From Bedellia somnulentella (lineage: Eukaryota > Arthropoda > Insecta > Lepidoptera > Bedelliidae), in the NCBI GenBank assembly GCA_963576735.1, contig OY755190.1:427695-491694 (forward strand): a stretch of 64,000 nt of DNA, in the 5' to 3' direction. The position numbers and the translations under genes are program-made. Positions within the stretch are counted from its first letter, which is position 1. Each line of letters begins with the position of its first letter. The notes below the pieces were generated by a model that saw nothing but the letters and a program-made list of their open reading frames with translations, ran no database searches and was not told the origin of the DNA. This document shows, in pieces, positions 1 through 11,696 of this stretch.

Positions 1-379
1 CGCCACATCTACACCGTGAAGTCATCACTAGTGTTGCCAATCAGACCTATTGGTGGTCAGTATAATGTGGGTGTTTCTAGATTGATCTATTTGTGGTATA
101 TTTGTAGGTGAGGACTAAATCATTCTGTTACAATGTGGTTTGGAGAAATAACAATTTGTAAAGAAAATTATTTTTATATTGATTGATACTAAATAGAAAA
201 CTATGCTGGGCATCGTTATGTGCGCCAATTATTTACTAATATCAAATGATACAAGCGGTGAATCAAGTTATAATTCCGATGCTAAAATTATATCTTTATG
301 AAAATAATACTCATTGTTATATTTGTATGTTAATGTATGTATGTATGTATGTTACCTCGCTAGGAGAGTCGTGAAGTCT

Positions 380-533
380 AGTGTACCCTTTATGAAGAAT
401 AAAAGAGCATGTATGAAAAGATAGATGGATGTAAACGAAGCCAGAGAGGTTTGCCAGGATCGAACAAAGTGGCGATCGATAGTCTCTGCCTACCCCAATG
501 GGAAGTACGGCGTGAGAATATGTATGTATGTAT
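380..533 (+). mobile_element. LINE-B 3' end
   Basis: The extreme C-terminus and tail of an RTE-like LINE: the reading VNEAREVCQDRTKWRSIV then SAYPNGKYGVR is followed at once by (TATG)n. The same terminal sequence recurs about ten times in the window in both orientations, always as a short 5'-truncated piece. The assignment to an RTE-like clade rests on the RWFGH motif in the longest copy (49925-50370). Confidence 0.75.
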
Positions 534-659
534 GTTGTATATTAACTTCACACAATCATATCAAAATCAGTGCTGCTTCAGTGCCATTACTAGTTGCAAT
601 ATACTAATTACAAAGCATACATGATGTATATTTTGAATTACACTTATTATTTCTTTTTA

Positions 660-845
660 TATGTACATATACTCACGGCTATAATTACACTGCCTTCCCT
701 CTAAATGGGGTAGCCGCAAGGCTTTATTATTAGAAATACCCAAGTTACTTTTGGAAAGTTGAAAAGATTGTAAAACAAATGTTGGTGATGAGTCTCCAAC
801 CACATTGCCCAAAATGGTAAGTTCTTTTCTAAGCCACACTACATA
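660..845 (-). mobile_element. Family A retroposon, diverged
   Basis: Minus-orientation copy with the CATATACTCACGGCT end at 665-680 and a worn 5' end (TTTCTAAGCCACACTAC). It lies in the Bicdr intron next to exon f. See 31180-31421 for the family description. Confidence 0.75.
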
Positions 846-916
846 GTTCCAGTCTTTTTTAACAACAAATAAATAGTTATTCCATTGCCCTGTCCTAGTC
901 ACAAATAATGACTCAC

Positions 917-1137
917 CTTTGAAGAAAGCTCAGCAATAACCTCATTCTTCTCATCAATCTGTCTCTCGCGTTCCAAGGCCCTCCTGGCATGCGACGCGAT
1001 GGATTCTCTCACCCGACTGCCCTCGAGCGCCGCGTACGCTGCCACGGCGTCCTCACAGGCGGCAGCCAGTGCTCCTCGACGGAGGGTCTCAGCTTCGTCG
1101 CCGTCCAGAGATGTGAGGGACAGGTCGGAGTGAAGGC
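917..1137 (-). CDS. Bicdr: Bicdr exon f (internal, phase 1-0)
   Basis: Encodes residues 240-313. It completes the Gly codon split by exon e, then reads LHSDLSLTSLDGDEAETLRR, an Ala-rich helix (LAAACEDAVAAYAALEG) and ALERERQIDEKNEVIAELSS. The acceptor is a polypyrimidine CCCTTTTTCCCAG, the donor a consensus GTGAGT. The closing R.RD.AI.+KN.....EL pattern is the start of the conserved C-terminal coiled coil of BICD-related proteins. The cargo-binding remainder must lie below coordinate 1. GC content is much higher than the flanking intron. A worn family A copy (660-845) lies about 70 bp past the donor. Confidence 0.87.
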
Positions 1138-3060
1138 CTGGGAAAAAGGGGGAGTTGTATTAGTGAGTTTTATGTGATTTGTTGGAGAAATAATTGGTTT
1201 CCTCAGTATATATTTTGAAATGACTGCAGTTGGTGGAATCGTTTTGATCTTGGAGCATCCGGTAGAGACATCAAATAAGAAAATATAATCATTGAAATAT
1301 TAAGATCAATCAAATAAAAAAAATACCGATGAAAATAAATGACATAATGGGTTAAAATCCCACCATTAAGCCGAAAAGTGCCGAAGGCACCCGAAGGGTA
1401 GTCTATTTCCTATTCATTACACAGGCCATACAAAGCAATAATGTTCATCCATCATCAAACCGTGTGTGGTCCAAACACAAAGCAAAATAGCCCCATTCCA
1501 TTCTTCTATTTCAATTGCAATAATCCATTAGAGCATTCGCGATGAACAGATAGAAGCGAAACAACAGAGATCTCAAAATCGTGACAAAACCAAACAATAG
1601 TACATTAAATATTTAATAATTTAATAAGGGCTATCATCGTGGGTACTCTCGAATTTGTATGTTGGGTATGTTGTAAGATATGTTTGCTGGACGGAATTAA
1701 TAGTTTATGTCACGGCCGTGCGAATAGGGATTTTATTTTGTGTTCGGTTTTAGTATTTCTTTAGAAGTTACAAAATCTGTAGTAAGCAGAGGTCTGAGAA
1801 GCTTATAAAATTGTACTTTGTGCAAGTACAATTTTATAAGTAAGCAATGCACGTATATTATAGAAAAGGGCCAAATAAGGCTGGATTAAGAAAGAAATTC
1901 TGGCATGGTTGCATGGCAATATTAGGAGAAAACAAAAGTTAGTAAATAAACACTATCAATTAGAAAATACGAGGTACTAAAAGTAATAACTTTATAAGAT
2001 CCAACTTGGCATTTAAATTTACCCTGCCTTTCCACAAAAGCTCGTCTAAGCAATAAATAAAAAATAACACAATAAGATGACCAAGTTATGTTTTTTTGAC
2101 TTTTTTACAATCATTTCAACAAAAGCGTTTGACAAAAAATCCTAATAAGTACAAAAACTCGCAAAGCACCGTGTTTCTAAACTTCGCAAAAAGCTAAAAC
2201 AGAAGCTTTCACAACTAATAAACCATGGGGTTATCAACGATGACAACCATGACATTCCTCGTCTGCTGCCGATCATCTGACAACACCTGATGACATCGTC
2301 ATACTTTCACTACTCTTGTTCTCGACGCATTTTTCACTTTCCATCCAGACATTTCGTTGGGCAAAAAGTTTATTATTCGCGAAATTATTCCATTGTTTTT
2401 CGGATGGATTTTCTCTTTTTATGCTTTGTTTACAGCTTCTTTGTAACAAACATCAAATTTCTAGCTAGTTTACTGTAAATTTACAGTGTATAAAGTGCCA
2501 TGTAATATACTTAACTATCTATTGCCGTAGATTTTTAAAATAAACGACGCAATCAAGGGCATTTTAATTTCGATCTTTAATTTTACTATCTTCTGTCCTT
2601 ACAAATTAACAATATTGCAAAAAAAAATATTATTTCAGAGGTTTTTCATATACCATTTGGAATTAAAACCGATGAATTGACAGTGAGATAAAAACTACTA
2701 TTATAAAACTTTGTTCTCTTTCTTGGAGATATATAGAAACCCCGCAAAATTATCAGCAATTTCCGTCACTAGAAAAATATTGCAAATCCATAATGCAACC
2801 TTGTCTGACCATCATCAGCACATTGTACCGTTTGCTAAGCGGTCATTACCCAAGTAGAAGTTCAAGGTATGTACAACGCAGTATGACTGAACTCCTAGTC
2901 CAGTACTATGTAATATGTAACAGTTTATAATACAATAAGAGCGATGGACTTATTGTGTAATCGTATCGAACGTTCAGTGTACTTTGTAGCTAGTTAAAGC
3001 CTATAGACACGCCATTGTGCGCACCTTAAGCATATATTTAAGTTTATGGTAGCATATAGA
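1138..3060. other. Intron, no recognised element
   Basis: AT-rich single-copy-looking intronic sequence. The only structure noted is the hairpin at 1802-1840. An ORF at 2290-2478 has no family features and is taken as chance. Confidence 0.5.
1802..1840. repeat. Perfect 17-bp inverted repeat
   Basis: Arms 1802-1818 and 1824-1840 are exact reverse complements around a 5-base loop (TGTGC). No flanking duplication was recognised. Confidence 0.8.
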
Positions 3061-3071
3061 CACCATTAGTT

Positions 3072-3118
3072 CTTATTGGGGTAGGCAGGGATTATCGATT
3101 GCCTCTTTGTATCATACT
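3072..3118 (-). mobile_element. LINE-B 3' end fragment
   Basis: Short remnant with the reverse complement of the SAYP-encoding segment (TTATTGGGGTAGGCAGG). The microsatellite tail is lost. Confidence 0.55.
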
Positions 3119-3202
3119 AAAAAATTACAGAAGCTAAGTTTACGTTATCCGATGTTTGGTGACACCAATCAATTCAATTATAATTTTATATAACGTTGCG
3201 CT

Positions 3203-3365
3203 GATAGCTCCTTCAATCTGGTAGCTCAGAACGAAGAGCATTGCCTCGGATGCAGAGAGGTATGGGTTCAAATCCTGAACCGGACATTGTGTAATGTATT
3301 TGCCAAGGTTAATGGTTGGGGAAACTATCGTGAGTAAATCCTCAAGGCTGATTATATCAGTCGTC
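3203..3365 (+). mobile_element. tRNA-derived SINE remnant
   Basis: Contains a tRNA-like head with an A-box-like GGTAGCTCAGAACG near 3221 and a B-box-like GGGTTCAAATCC near 3266. A non-tRNA body follows (GGGGAAACTATCGTGAG), resembling the body of SINE-1. Only one copy of this type was seen. Confidence 0.55.
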
Positions 3366-3951
3366 ATTGGTACAATACAAAGCAGCAGTTTATGCCTTCC
3401 ATCACGAAAATGTGCTGTTCAGGAAAAAGTGGGTATTCCGAGCTGAAAATCCTATGACTCAGCCACTTAACATTCATACTTCTGTCACTACTTTTGACAA
3501 AACGAAGTTATTTCATGACACTGTCTACCTCTACGAGGATTATCATAAATTCCCGCAAGCTAATAACCTCACGCGCATCCTCAACAAAGAATATTAGATT
3601 GGCATAACTCGTTTACATCATCCATCATTCCAACGATCATTATCGGGCCGACAGCATCACACAGATTAACTGTGTTATAATCGATGTTAAGCAACGGCTA
3701 GCTGGATTGGGAAAAGATGGGTATTGTTTGTATACATATGGGAAACCACTCGGACACACAGTTGCATAGTTGTAGCATTATTTCTATATCTTTGGAAATA
3801 AGTAAGCTTAGCAGTACATAATATCGCTTCCTATTGTTGTCATTCAAGGTGAATAAGAGATCTAGGGTTTGTAAATAATGGTGTTGAAAACCAACGTTGG
3901 CACTAAGAATTTCAATAATTCATGAAATACTTTTCATAACACTTTAATCTC

Positions 3952-4090
3952 ACATACATACATATACTGTGTACAAGTTGATAAGGGGCAAGATGGTAGA
4001 AATAAAGTATCGTTCGTGAGGGGTCTCCAACCGCTCTAAAAGCTCTTAAGAAAGCCCCATACCCTAAGACGCCTCTTACGACACCCGATT
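3952..4090 (-). mobile_element. Family A variant, partial
   Basis: Minus-orientation piece of the variant also seen at 30835 and 39031 (GGGGCAAGATGGTAGAAATAA, GGGTCTCCAACCG, CGCCTCTTACGACACCCG). Ends are incomplete. Confidence 0.6.
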
Positions 4091-4243
4091 TTATTCTTCA
4101 AAAGCGATAATGCTGAATTAGACGCCATTTTTAGCACCCGACTTATTTTAGGTTTGCTGAGTATAAATGAGATTTTGGGGACTGCTAAAAGTATGTTTTG
4201 TTCTGCAAAGTTGTTGTTAGTATATATAGTAAAGAATGATAGA

Positions 4244-4625
4244 TACAACCGTGATAGCCCAGTGGGTAGAACACTCGGTTATCGTGCAAACGACTAGTGT
4301 TCAAATCCTGGGTCGGGCCTACACCAATTTGTCTTTTCTAAAGACATATGTGTGGTTAATTTGTCATGGTTGTTAACGGTGAGGGAAAACATCGTGAGGA
4401 AACCCACATGGCTGAGTTGTACTTAGTCATGTGACAGTGTATTCGTACAAAACGGCGATAGGCCTGCCCCCTATCACGTGAGTACACTGTCCATGCAAAA
4501 CGTGGGTACTCTGAACACCAGGTGACAAAGTCACGTGATGTTCAGAAGTATTAGTACCTCTGCCAACCCCTTCGGGGATTTTCGGCGTGAACGTTTATGC
4601 TTTATGCTTTATTATTATGCTTATT
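4244..4625 (+). mobile_element. SINE-1, full length
   Basis: tRNA-derived SINE with an 8-bp flanking repeat ATGATAGA at 4236-4243 and 4626-4633. The head has a pol III A-box-like TAGCCCAGTGG and a B-box-like TGTTCAAATCC. The body contains AAACATCGTGAGGAAACCCA and a repeated CACGTGA motif. The 3' end is CTTCGGGGATTTTCGGCGTG followed by an AT-rich tail. Confidence 0.85.
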
Positions 4626-4663
4626 ATGATAGACTTAAGTAATTATTATAAACATGTATTGTT

Positions 4664-4744
4664 AAGTGGCTGAGAAATTTATAATTCCTTAGCTCTGGTT
4701 ACCCCTTCAAGGGAAATATAGCCGTGAGTATATGTATGTATGTA
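4664..4744 (+). mobile_element. Family A 3' end
   Basis: 3'-terminal 80 bases (GTGGCTGAGAAATTT through AGCCGTGAGTATATG and the TATG tail). 5'-truncated, as expected of target-primed insertion. Confidence 0.8.
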
Positions 4745-5261
4745 TTGTTAAAGTGTGCGTCATCCAAACATTATGTATATGTAACTCATACAAGGAAACT
4801 TTCAGATACCACTACTTTCATCACGCTAAACGATCACAAATGTATTCAACACCTCATAACAAAATGACAACAGAGTAGGAACAAATTAACGTGTACCGGT
4901 ATGAATACGTAACGTTAATAACATAGGTCTCTTCTTCCTGCAAGTCGGTTGACTGGTTTAGTCGATCGTCTATAAAGTGTCGGACTGGGCCAACCTAACG
5001 ATGATTTGTTGACCAACTTGTTGATATATCATTATCATTTATGTATATGTACGTTTAACTGAATAATTTTAAATCGATATTATCAAACTTTGTAGGCGTA
5101 CCAAAAATTATAATGTACACCGGCTGGGGGAAGAAAGAAGAATATAGAAGAAAGAAGAATATAAGATACGTGAGTATAGCTCACGAAGAATACGGGTTAA
5201 GCTATTTTTAACCATCAATAGAAGACACACAAAATAATAGAATGAGTATAAAAAGACAGCG

Positions 5262-5415
5262 ATAATTGCATTACTTACTTACTTATACTCACGCCAGTTG
5301 TTCCCATTGGGGTAGGCAGAGACTATAGATCGCAACTTAGCACGATCTTGACAAATCTCTCTTCTTTCTGTCACATTCATCATTCTTCTCATACCTGCTC
5401 TTTTATTCTTTGCAC
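5262..5415 (-). mobile_element. LINE-B 3' end
   Basis: Reverse-strand copy beginning with a worn tail and TATACTCACGCC, then CATTGGGGTAGGCAGAGAC and the EVCQDR-type region, ending near CTTTTATTCTTTGCA. Confidence 0.7.
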
Positions 5416-5735
5416 TACTGAAGGCGGTAACTTTATAAAAACGTTTTCGATTAGGTTTGCAAACGTCTTACGCATTAACAATAAAAAAAATACCATTCAC
5501 TCTTTCAATATTCAAAAGTGATATTTGTTTTCATAAAGTTAATGCATATGATATGATACACGTAGAAATAAAATGTTGCCTGACATTAAATACTTTATAT
5601 TGATCAAGGATTTCATTCAGGAAGTAACCCTGAGTGCTACGAAATATTGAGTTGCGAATACATACACAGTCGGATAACTTATACAAATGAAATTTTAACT
5701 CCGTACAGTTATTTAGGTATTTTGAAATATTGTTA

Positions 5736-5862
5736 CACACATACATACATTACTCACGGCTATAAATCCCTAGAAGGAGTAGCCAGAGCTAAGGTATTAG
5801 AAATGCCTCAGCCACTTTTGGAAAGTCAAGTGGGAAAAGATGGTAAAATAAAGGTGGTTGCA
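5736..5862 (-). mobile_element. Family A 3' half
   Basis: Minus-orientation copy with CATACATTACTCACGGCTAT and the following 100 bases. It stops after AAAATAAAGGTGGTTG and is followed by a plus-orientation 5' half (5871-6007), giving an inverted chimera. Confidence 0.8.
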
Positions 5863-5870
5863 TTTGTTTT

Positions 5871-6007
5871 GCTGTGTATTGTCGGCTTAGAATAGCACTA
5901 CCCCATTTCTTCCGGTGCGTGTAGGTAAGAGGTGACTAACGGTATTGGGGCTTTTAAAGGGATTTTTAGGCGATGAGGTTGGAGACCAATCACAAACAAC
6001 ATTTATT
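5871..6007 (+). mobile_element. Family A 5' half
   Basis: Begins GCTGTGTATTGTCGGCTTAG and runs to AACAACATTTATT, where the copy ends without its 3' half. It is placed head-on against the piece at 5736-5862. Confidence 0.8.
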
Positions 6008-6351
6008 TATTGTTATTAAATAGTAGTAAAAAAGAAAAGATTAATTTAAAATAACCCCAAATGACTGATGAAATATGAGTCTATAATTACGGAAAAATGG
6101 AAAGAATAATTACTGAAATCACCTTGGATTTGCCTATTATGTGGCATTTCATTTCAAAGGACAGTAATATTGGAATAAATATTCTTTGAAAGTTAACTTT
6201 TTACTTGCTCACTTTATTTTATCCTCATTTCATTATTTCCCTTCGAGGTAGTCAGAGACTATCAATAACCTTTTGTGCTTAATTCACATTCATCCATATT
6301 TTCATTCATGCACAACTACACAGTTATAATAACAAGTATTAAATAGAAAGC

Positions 6352-6594
6352 TTTGTAGTGTCGGCATAGAATACCACTACCCCATTTCTTCCGGTGGGTG
6401 TACGTAAGAGGCGACTGACGGTATTGGGGCTTTTAAGGGATTTTTGGGCGATGCGGTTGGAGACCCATCACCAACAACCTTTATTTTGCCATCTTTTCCC
6501 CACGCGACTTCCAAAAGTAGCTGAGGAATTTCTGATTCCTTACCTCTGGCTACCCCTTATAGGGATTTATAGCCGTGAGTATATGTATGTAAGT
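6352..6594 (+). mobile_element. Family A, near full length
   Basis: Complete 5' end (TTTGTAGTGTCGGC), body and tail. The ORF over it (6394-6654) is a by-product of the repeat. Confidence 0.88.
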
Positions 6595-6951
6595 ATTAAA
6601 ATTCATTTAATCAAAATGAGAATGTATAAAATCCCAAACATTCATAAATTTTGACTGTATTCACAGAAGTTGCCTCACTATTCAATACATGTTTCCATAA
6701 AAGCATATTGCAGATTTACGAGGCGCGGTGGTCTCGAGGCACGGCCTGACACGGCTCGGAAGGGGTGGGTTGAATTACTAAATATTTTTTTTCTGTTGGC
6801 TGCATTCACTACTGGTAACATATTTTTCAATAAAATATTTTCTTTTGGATTCAATTTATTTTGATATGAAAATTTACTCGGAGTTTCGTTTTTGAATTAA
6901 TAACTGACACAGGCACAGTGTATATGACCAGATAAACTCAAAAATTCATAC

Positions 6952-7152
6952 AATACATACATACATACATATACTCACGGCTATGAATCCCTTGACGGGG
7001 TAACCAGAGCTAGGGAATCAGAAATTCCTCAGCCACTTTTGGAAGTTGCGTGGGGAAAAGATGGTGAAATAAAGGTTTTTGGTGATGGGTCTCCATCCGC
7101 ATCGCCCAAAAATCCCTTTAAAGCCCCAATACCGTGAGTCGCCTCTTACAAC
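6952..7152 (-). mobile_element. Family A, 5' end worn
   Basis: Tail (CATA)n and CTCACGGCTATGAATCCC, body to GAGTCGCCTCTTACA. The terminal GCCGACACTAC is replaced by unrelated bases. Confidence 0.85.
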
Positions 7153-7215
7153 TTAAATTCTCTTAAATTCATACAACTACATAGAATAGCACTACCCTAT
7201 CTGTCCAAGTCATTG

Positions 7216-8732
7216 TCGTGCAAAGCAGTTCTGGAATTTGCGTCATTAAAGGGATTTGACAAAGGAAGGAAGTTAGAAATCCATTACAAACGACCCCATT
7301 GAATTATTAATTAGATAGATACATTGAAGGTTTGTAATTGTTTATTGACTGCAGTGAAATTGTGTAACTTCACTGATGATAAAATATGTATACTTAAATT
7401 ACCCATCACATTAATTGATGAAAAAGTAGATGATTTCATCAAAAATACAAAACATTTTTTTTATAGAACCGTAACCATGCCATTGCAAAGATACATTTTC
7501 TGTACATCCATTCTACTCTAAATTACTTCTTTTGTCCAAACCAGCCGTTGTTATTCACAAACTATTGAAACAAGTGCGTTCTTCGTTTACGTAAATAATA
7601 TGTAAAATATGTGTGTATTCTGATCGAACAATACTTTTACAAATGATTCACGTAATCGGTGAAATGGGCCGCATGTAAATTACATTTATGCACGATATAT
7701 TATATAGGTTGCCGTTTATTGTTGGCTTAGAACAACATTATTATATTAATATACGGTGACCATGACCCTACATTTTAGTTTTAATTTCTTTTCAGTGCTA
7801 GAAATAGCTGCGATACCGTTTCATCTAAAGACCTTTTTTTATTATAGCCTTCAGTATCGGAACAAACTTACAAAGAACTACTAAGGCATAAACAATTAAC
7901 AAACGGTCTGGAATTAAACATCTCATCATCACAGTATCGCATTTTGTTATAATGAAGGATTGGAGGGTTTTTTTTATATAAAGTATGTGGTCATGTTAGT
8001 GTACACAAGCCATTATACAAATCTTGCATTCATGATTTCCTAATGCAGGATTTTCGCAATTCGTAAGCTCGTTCCATTTCCGATGCATCTTGCATCTGTC
8101 ATGGCTCAAAAGAGAATTCCATTGCCTTTAACGTTCGTTTATTCAAACTAAGAGCTGTCAATTCTTTTGACGTATCTAGAACGCGTGGAACGTTTTTTTC
8201 GAATGTCATTCTTTTATTATCTTGATTTAATAAATCGCTAACGATGTCATCTTCGTAACCAAATCTTCCTTTCATATACACGATTATTTCTCAATAGAAC
8301 TAGAAGTAATGGTCCGTGGAATCTTGGATCTCAGGTTCGATCTTAAGGAGCTAACGGCACAATATTACTTTGCCGATTTAGACAGACGTTAAGTCGTATA
8401 TCCTGGTTACTTTGAATAATAGGAATCTTTAAAGTCTGCTAAACCGAACTAAGTATGCGTGGTTGATTATTGCCCGGGTGGTCTCAGCTCAAGCCCTTCG
8501 GTAGAGATATGTTTCCGTATAGCTTTTCATCATTGATTACTTTTATGCTGCGTCACAGGGAAACCTACTGCGGAAACCTATTGTAAATTACTTAATTTTG
8601 TGAAATAAATGCCTTTTTTTTTATAAAACATTGATGCAAATAATATCCATTACGGTATGAGTGCCATCATTGTTGTGATGACAGTGGATATTTTGAAATA
8701 AAACGGGGAGTGACTAAATCTAGATATACGAT
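7216..8732. other. Intron, no recognised element
   Basis: AT-rich. ORFs at 7324-7521 and 8099-8281 show no domain features, splice-supported context or repeat matches in the window. Confidence 0.45.
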
Positions 8733-8744
8733 AGTATGAATTAC

Positions 8745-8990
8745 ATACATACATATACTCACGGCTATAAATCCCTAGAAGGGGTAGCCAGAGCTAACGA
8801 ATTAGAAATTCCTCAGCCACTTTTGGAAGTTGCGTGGGGAAAAGATGGTAAAATAAAGGTTGTTGGTGATGGGTCTCTAACCGCATCGCCCAAAAATCCC
8901 TTAAAAAGCCCCTATACCGTTAGTCGCTTCTTACGTACACCCACCGGAAGAAAGGGGGTAGTGCTATTCTAAGCCGACACTACACAGCAA
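8745..8990 (-). mobile_element. Family A, full length with TSD
   Basis: Flanked by an exact 12-bp repeat AGTATGAATTAC at 8733-8744 and 8991-9002. This is among the cleanest evidence that family A moves by target-primed reverse transcription. The element runs from the CATA tail to the terminal GCCGACACTACACAGCAA. Confidence 0.92.
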
Positions 8991-9002
8991 AGTATGAATT
9001 AC

Positions 9003-9712
9003 TTCATAGAAAACACTAATTTTTTAAGTACATATTCGTTAAATTAAGGTTAAATTTTTCTAGTCCACTATCATTGCATTCAATCAAACTATACTGAAAC
9101 ACAATCGAAAGTAAAAATATAACTGAATAACATTTTCCGGCTATCGAATGTAATTCTGGGTCATCACCATCAATCCGCCGGGTCAATAGCTCAGTTCAAC
9201 AATACCAAACTTTTGCCGTATTGATTGACAGAACTGTTACAAACACTCCTTTATTTTTGTAGGAGTCGTCAGATTGATGAGTCGATACGAATCGTAAGAA
9301 TGATTAGTTTAATGAGTTTTGAAACGATGTTTGGGTAATAATTACTCAATATTGTTTTTAATAAAAATGCGGGGGATTGGAAATGTTGTGTAGCAAAATG
9401 TATTTAATTCATTTGTTAGTTTTCTTTATAGTTAAAAAGCTCAGTTAAGTGAGAACTTTAATGGGTTCATCACAACATATATGTAACTTATAGCTTCTAG
9501 GCCGACTGCTATCTAAATAATATAATGAATGCGAATGGGCCCTTGATAGATTGTTATCACGCTTTAAGTACCAGCTCAACATGAAAATTTCTACAAATCT
9601 ACATTAGAACCGCTAAAAGGAAGTAAGTCAGTTTCATTCCTTTCAACCATACCAACACGGATGAAAATAAAAAAAAAGATAAGGTCCTTTGTAGACACAG
9701 AATAATAGACTA
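9003..9712. other. Intron, no recognised element
   Basis: No repeat or exon seen. A slightly GC-richer stretch at 9165-9240 is unexplained. Confidence 0.4.
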
Positions 9713-9941
9713 TACATACATACACATACTCACGGCTATATTTTCCTAGAAGGGGTAGCCAGAGCTAAGGAATTATAAATTACTCAGCCACTTTTTGAAG
9801 TTGAGTGGGGAAAAGATGGTAAAAATAAAGGTTCTTGGTGATGGGTCTCCAACCGCATCGCCCAAAAATCCAATAAAATGCCCTAATACCCTTAGTTGCC
9901 TCTTACGACACCCGTGGGTAGAAAGGGGTACCGACATTCTG
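9713..9941 (-). mobile_element. Family A, near full length
   Basis: Minus-orientation copy of the subtype with CCCGTGGGTAGAAAGGGGTA. The two ORFs on opposite strands here are repeat by-products. Confidence 0.85.
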
Positions 9942-10042
9942 GCCTTTTGTCTGAAAATAAAAACTCGTAAATGTGAACAGAACACATTTTCTCACGAGTA
10001 ACGTTAGCACTGAGTCACACCCAGTATTTTAAAAAAAATTTG

Positions 10043-10100
10043 GTGACCATGGTCTAGTGGTTATGAGGCTAACTGTTGGATCCGGAGTTGCGTGTTTGTA
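10043..10100 (+). mobile_element. tRNA-like SINE head fragment
   Basis: Short tRNA-like piece with an A-box-like TGGTCTAGTGGTTATGAGG and a possible B-box trace (GGATCCGGAG). Too worn to place in a family. Confidence 0.35.
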
Positions 10101-10326
10101 TACTTACGATGATGAATATGGTAGATTTTTCGTAGTTTTTTGATTTTATTTGTATATGTATTCATACCACAGATTTTCAAACCTTTTGTAGTCATAGCCT
10201 CTATGATTCCACTTCTAGTATCCATTGAACCTTTTATTAAAACATTTTTGCGATACTATTCACAAATCATGAACTGGTTGAAATACCCTGTTTTATACCA
10301 TTGAATATATCACAGTTATCAGTAAC

Positions 10327-10640
10327 TAGTGGTCTGCCCTGGCTTCGCACGGATAGTGTTAAGTAGTTTTCACTGCTTGTCCCCTACGATATTTAGCGTG
10401 ATTATATATAGCTTATGTTGCTTCTGAAAGTTTTAGTTTTCCACTATTATTTTTACTACCGACATACAAACAAATCTTCCCCAGGATTCTAATATTATAA
10501 AAAGTATCCTATCTCCTTCTTTTAGTTCTTAGCTACCTCTCCACCAATTTTAAGCCAAATCAGTTCAGCCGATCTCAGTCATAAATAGTGTAACTAACAC
10601 GACTTTCTTTTATATACATATACAGATAGATTTTATCTCG
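10327..10640 (-). mobile_element. Helitron-like 3' end fragment
   Basis: Read on the minus strand, the piece ends CCGTGCGAAGCC then CACTAGT. This is the same terminal arrangement as the Helitron at 36354-37688 (CCGTGCGAAGC, then CACTAGT). The 5' extent is uncertain. Confidence 0.55.
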
Positions 10641-10842
10641 TGTCACAATAAACTATCACTCACTCACTCACACGCACTCACTTAGGTATGAACTAAGTTT
10701 TAAATCTTAGATACCTGTAAAAAGTTACACAGCGCGCGGTAAAACATACATTTTAGTGATGACATGCTGAGTCTGCCGAATCATTTTCCTTTTGGCTTAT
10801 GTTTGTGTTTGTTAAACTTCTTAAATAAAGTATTAGACCTAC

Positions 10843-10976
10843 CAGAATCATCATCATGTCCCGTATTAAGTTGCAACGCCAAAGTTCGCAGTTTCTTATA
10901 CACCATGACAGCCTCTGATCGCAGCCAGCCCTCGTCCTCTTCCTCCGGACCGGATTCCAGCTCCGCGTGCAGAGAT
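10843..10976 (-). CDS. Bicdr: Bicdr exon e (internal, phase 2-1)
   Basis: Encodes residues 195-240: SLHAELESG, an acidic PEEEDEG run, then SEAVMVYKKLRTLALQL and a HDDDSG acidic turn. The acceptor chosen is the CCCTCAG before 10976, because it alone gives the single base needed to complete the split codon of exon d. An upstream AG at 10994-10995 would give the wrong phase. The donor is GTAGGT. Family members also carry an acidic, Ser-rich hinge between two coiled coils here. Confidence 0.85.
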
Positions 10977-11034
10977 CTGAGGGATTGGAGTCGCTTTAGA
11001 ATATAATATACATATAATATTATAATTTAAATCT

Positions 11035-11416
11035 TTTTGTTCATGAAAACCTCATGTGGGGATTATTACTAATAAATAAAGGAAAGAAAAATTTCGACAC
11101 AGGCGGGAATCGAACCCGCGACCTCGGATATACGCCCCCGTCGCTCTGCCAATTGAGCTAACGTGTCAATGGCTGCCAGCGCGAAATTCTTCTATCCTTT
11201 GTTTCTTTTACACTTTTAAGTAGTGTTTGCGTTCCCTACCTCCGAATTTTTCACAAATTCGGAAGGCCACTTGTCTAACTTTCCAGATAGAATGCAAACG
11301 TTGAGAATACCCGAGGTTGCGGGTTCGATTCCCGCCTGTGTCGAAATTTTTCTTTCCTTTATTTATTCTTTATTTATTAGTAATAATTCCCACATGAGGT
11401 GTTCATGAACAAAAAC
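11035..11416. mobile_element. Foldback tRNA-derived retroposon, longest copy
   Basis: Left arm 11035-11130 and right arm 11309-11416 are near-perfect reverse complements (TTTTTGTTCATGAA at the ends, then CCTCATGTGGG, then GAAAGAAAAATTTCGACAC). Both arms carry a tRNA-like segment with a GGGTTCGATTCCC T-arm, antisense on the left and sense on the right. Read on the minus strand, the left arm folds as a near-complete tRNA (GCTC/GAGC D-stem, GCGGG/CCCGC T-stem), but the anticodon stem is poorly paired, so it is not called as a tRNA gene. Other copies are at 13715, 48299, 54003 and 54818. Confidence 0.8.
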
Positions 11417-11696
11417 ATTCAAATTAACCTTTTTATTGAAAAGTTTTTCGCCACTCAACTTCAAGATATGGCTCAGTAATTCCTAATTCTAAGTTTAAAT
11501 CTCTGGCTACCAAAATGTGAGAATGAGTAAACCTGAAGATAACACGGTAGAGAAGAAAAACTAAATGCCATGTTGAGCAAGAAGGATTTTTAAGATAGTC
11601 TTTGCAGGTGAAACTTGTTGAAACCTTTAGCAAATTCAGAGAAAGTTTTATTGCAAGCAGTATTAAGAGATGTTGATAATGTGTCTTACCTGCACA

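Noticed and set aside
1..916. Next Bicdr exon downstream of exon f
   Set aside because: All three minus-strand frames hold stops in the likely stretches, and the region is taken up by LINE-B and family A pieces.
6394..6654. Conserved small protein family (GVRKRRLTVLGLLRDFWAMR type) seen many times
   Set aside because: Every instance lies over a family A copy in the same frame. Frames break in most copies and the opposite strand is equally open, so it is not a selected protein.
10977..10993. Longer exon e using the AG at 10994-10995
   Set aside because: It leaves the wrong phase for joining to exon d; the CCCTCAG acceptor fits exactly.
11108..11170. Possible functional tRNA gene on the minus strand
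   Set aside because: D and T arms pair, but the anticodon stem does not, and the same sequence recurs as part of a repeat with identical flanks. It is a tRNA-derived repeat.
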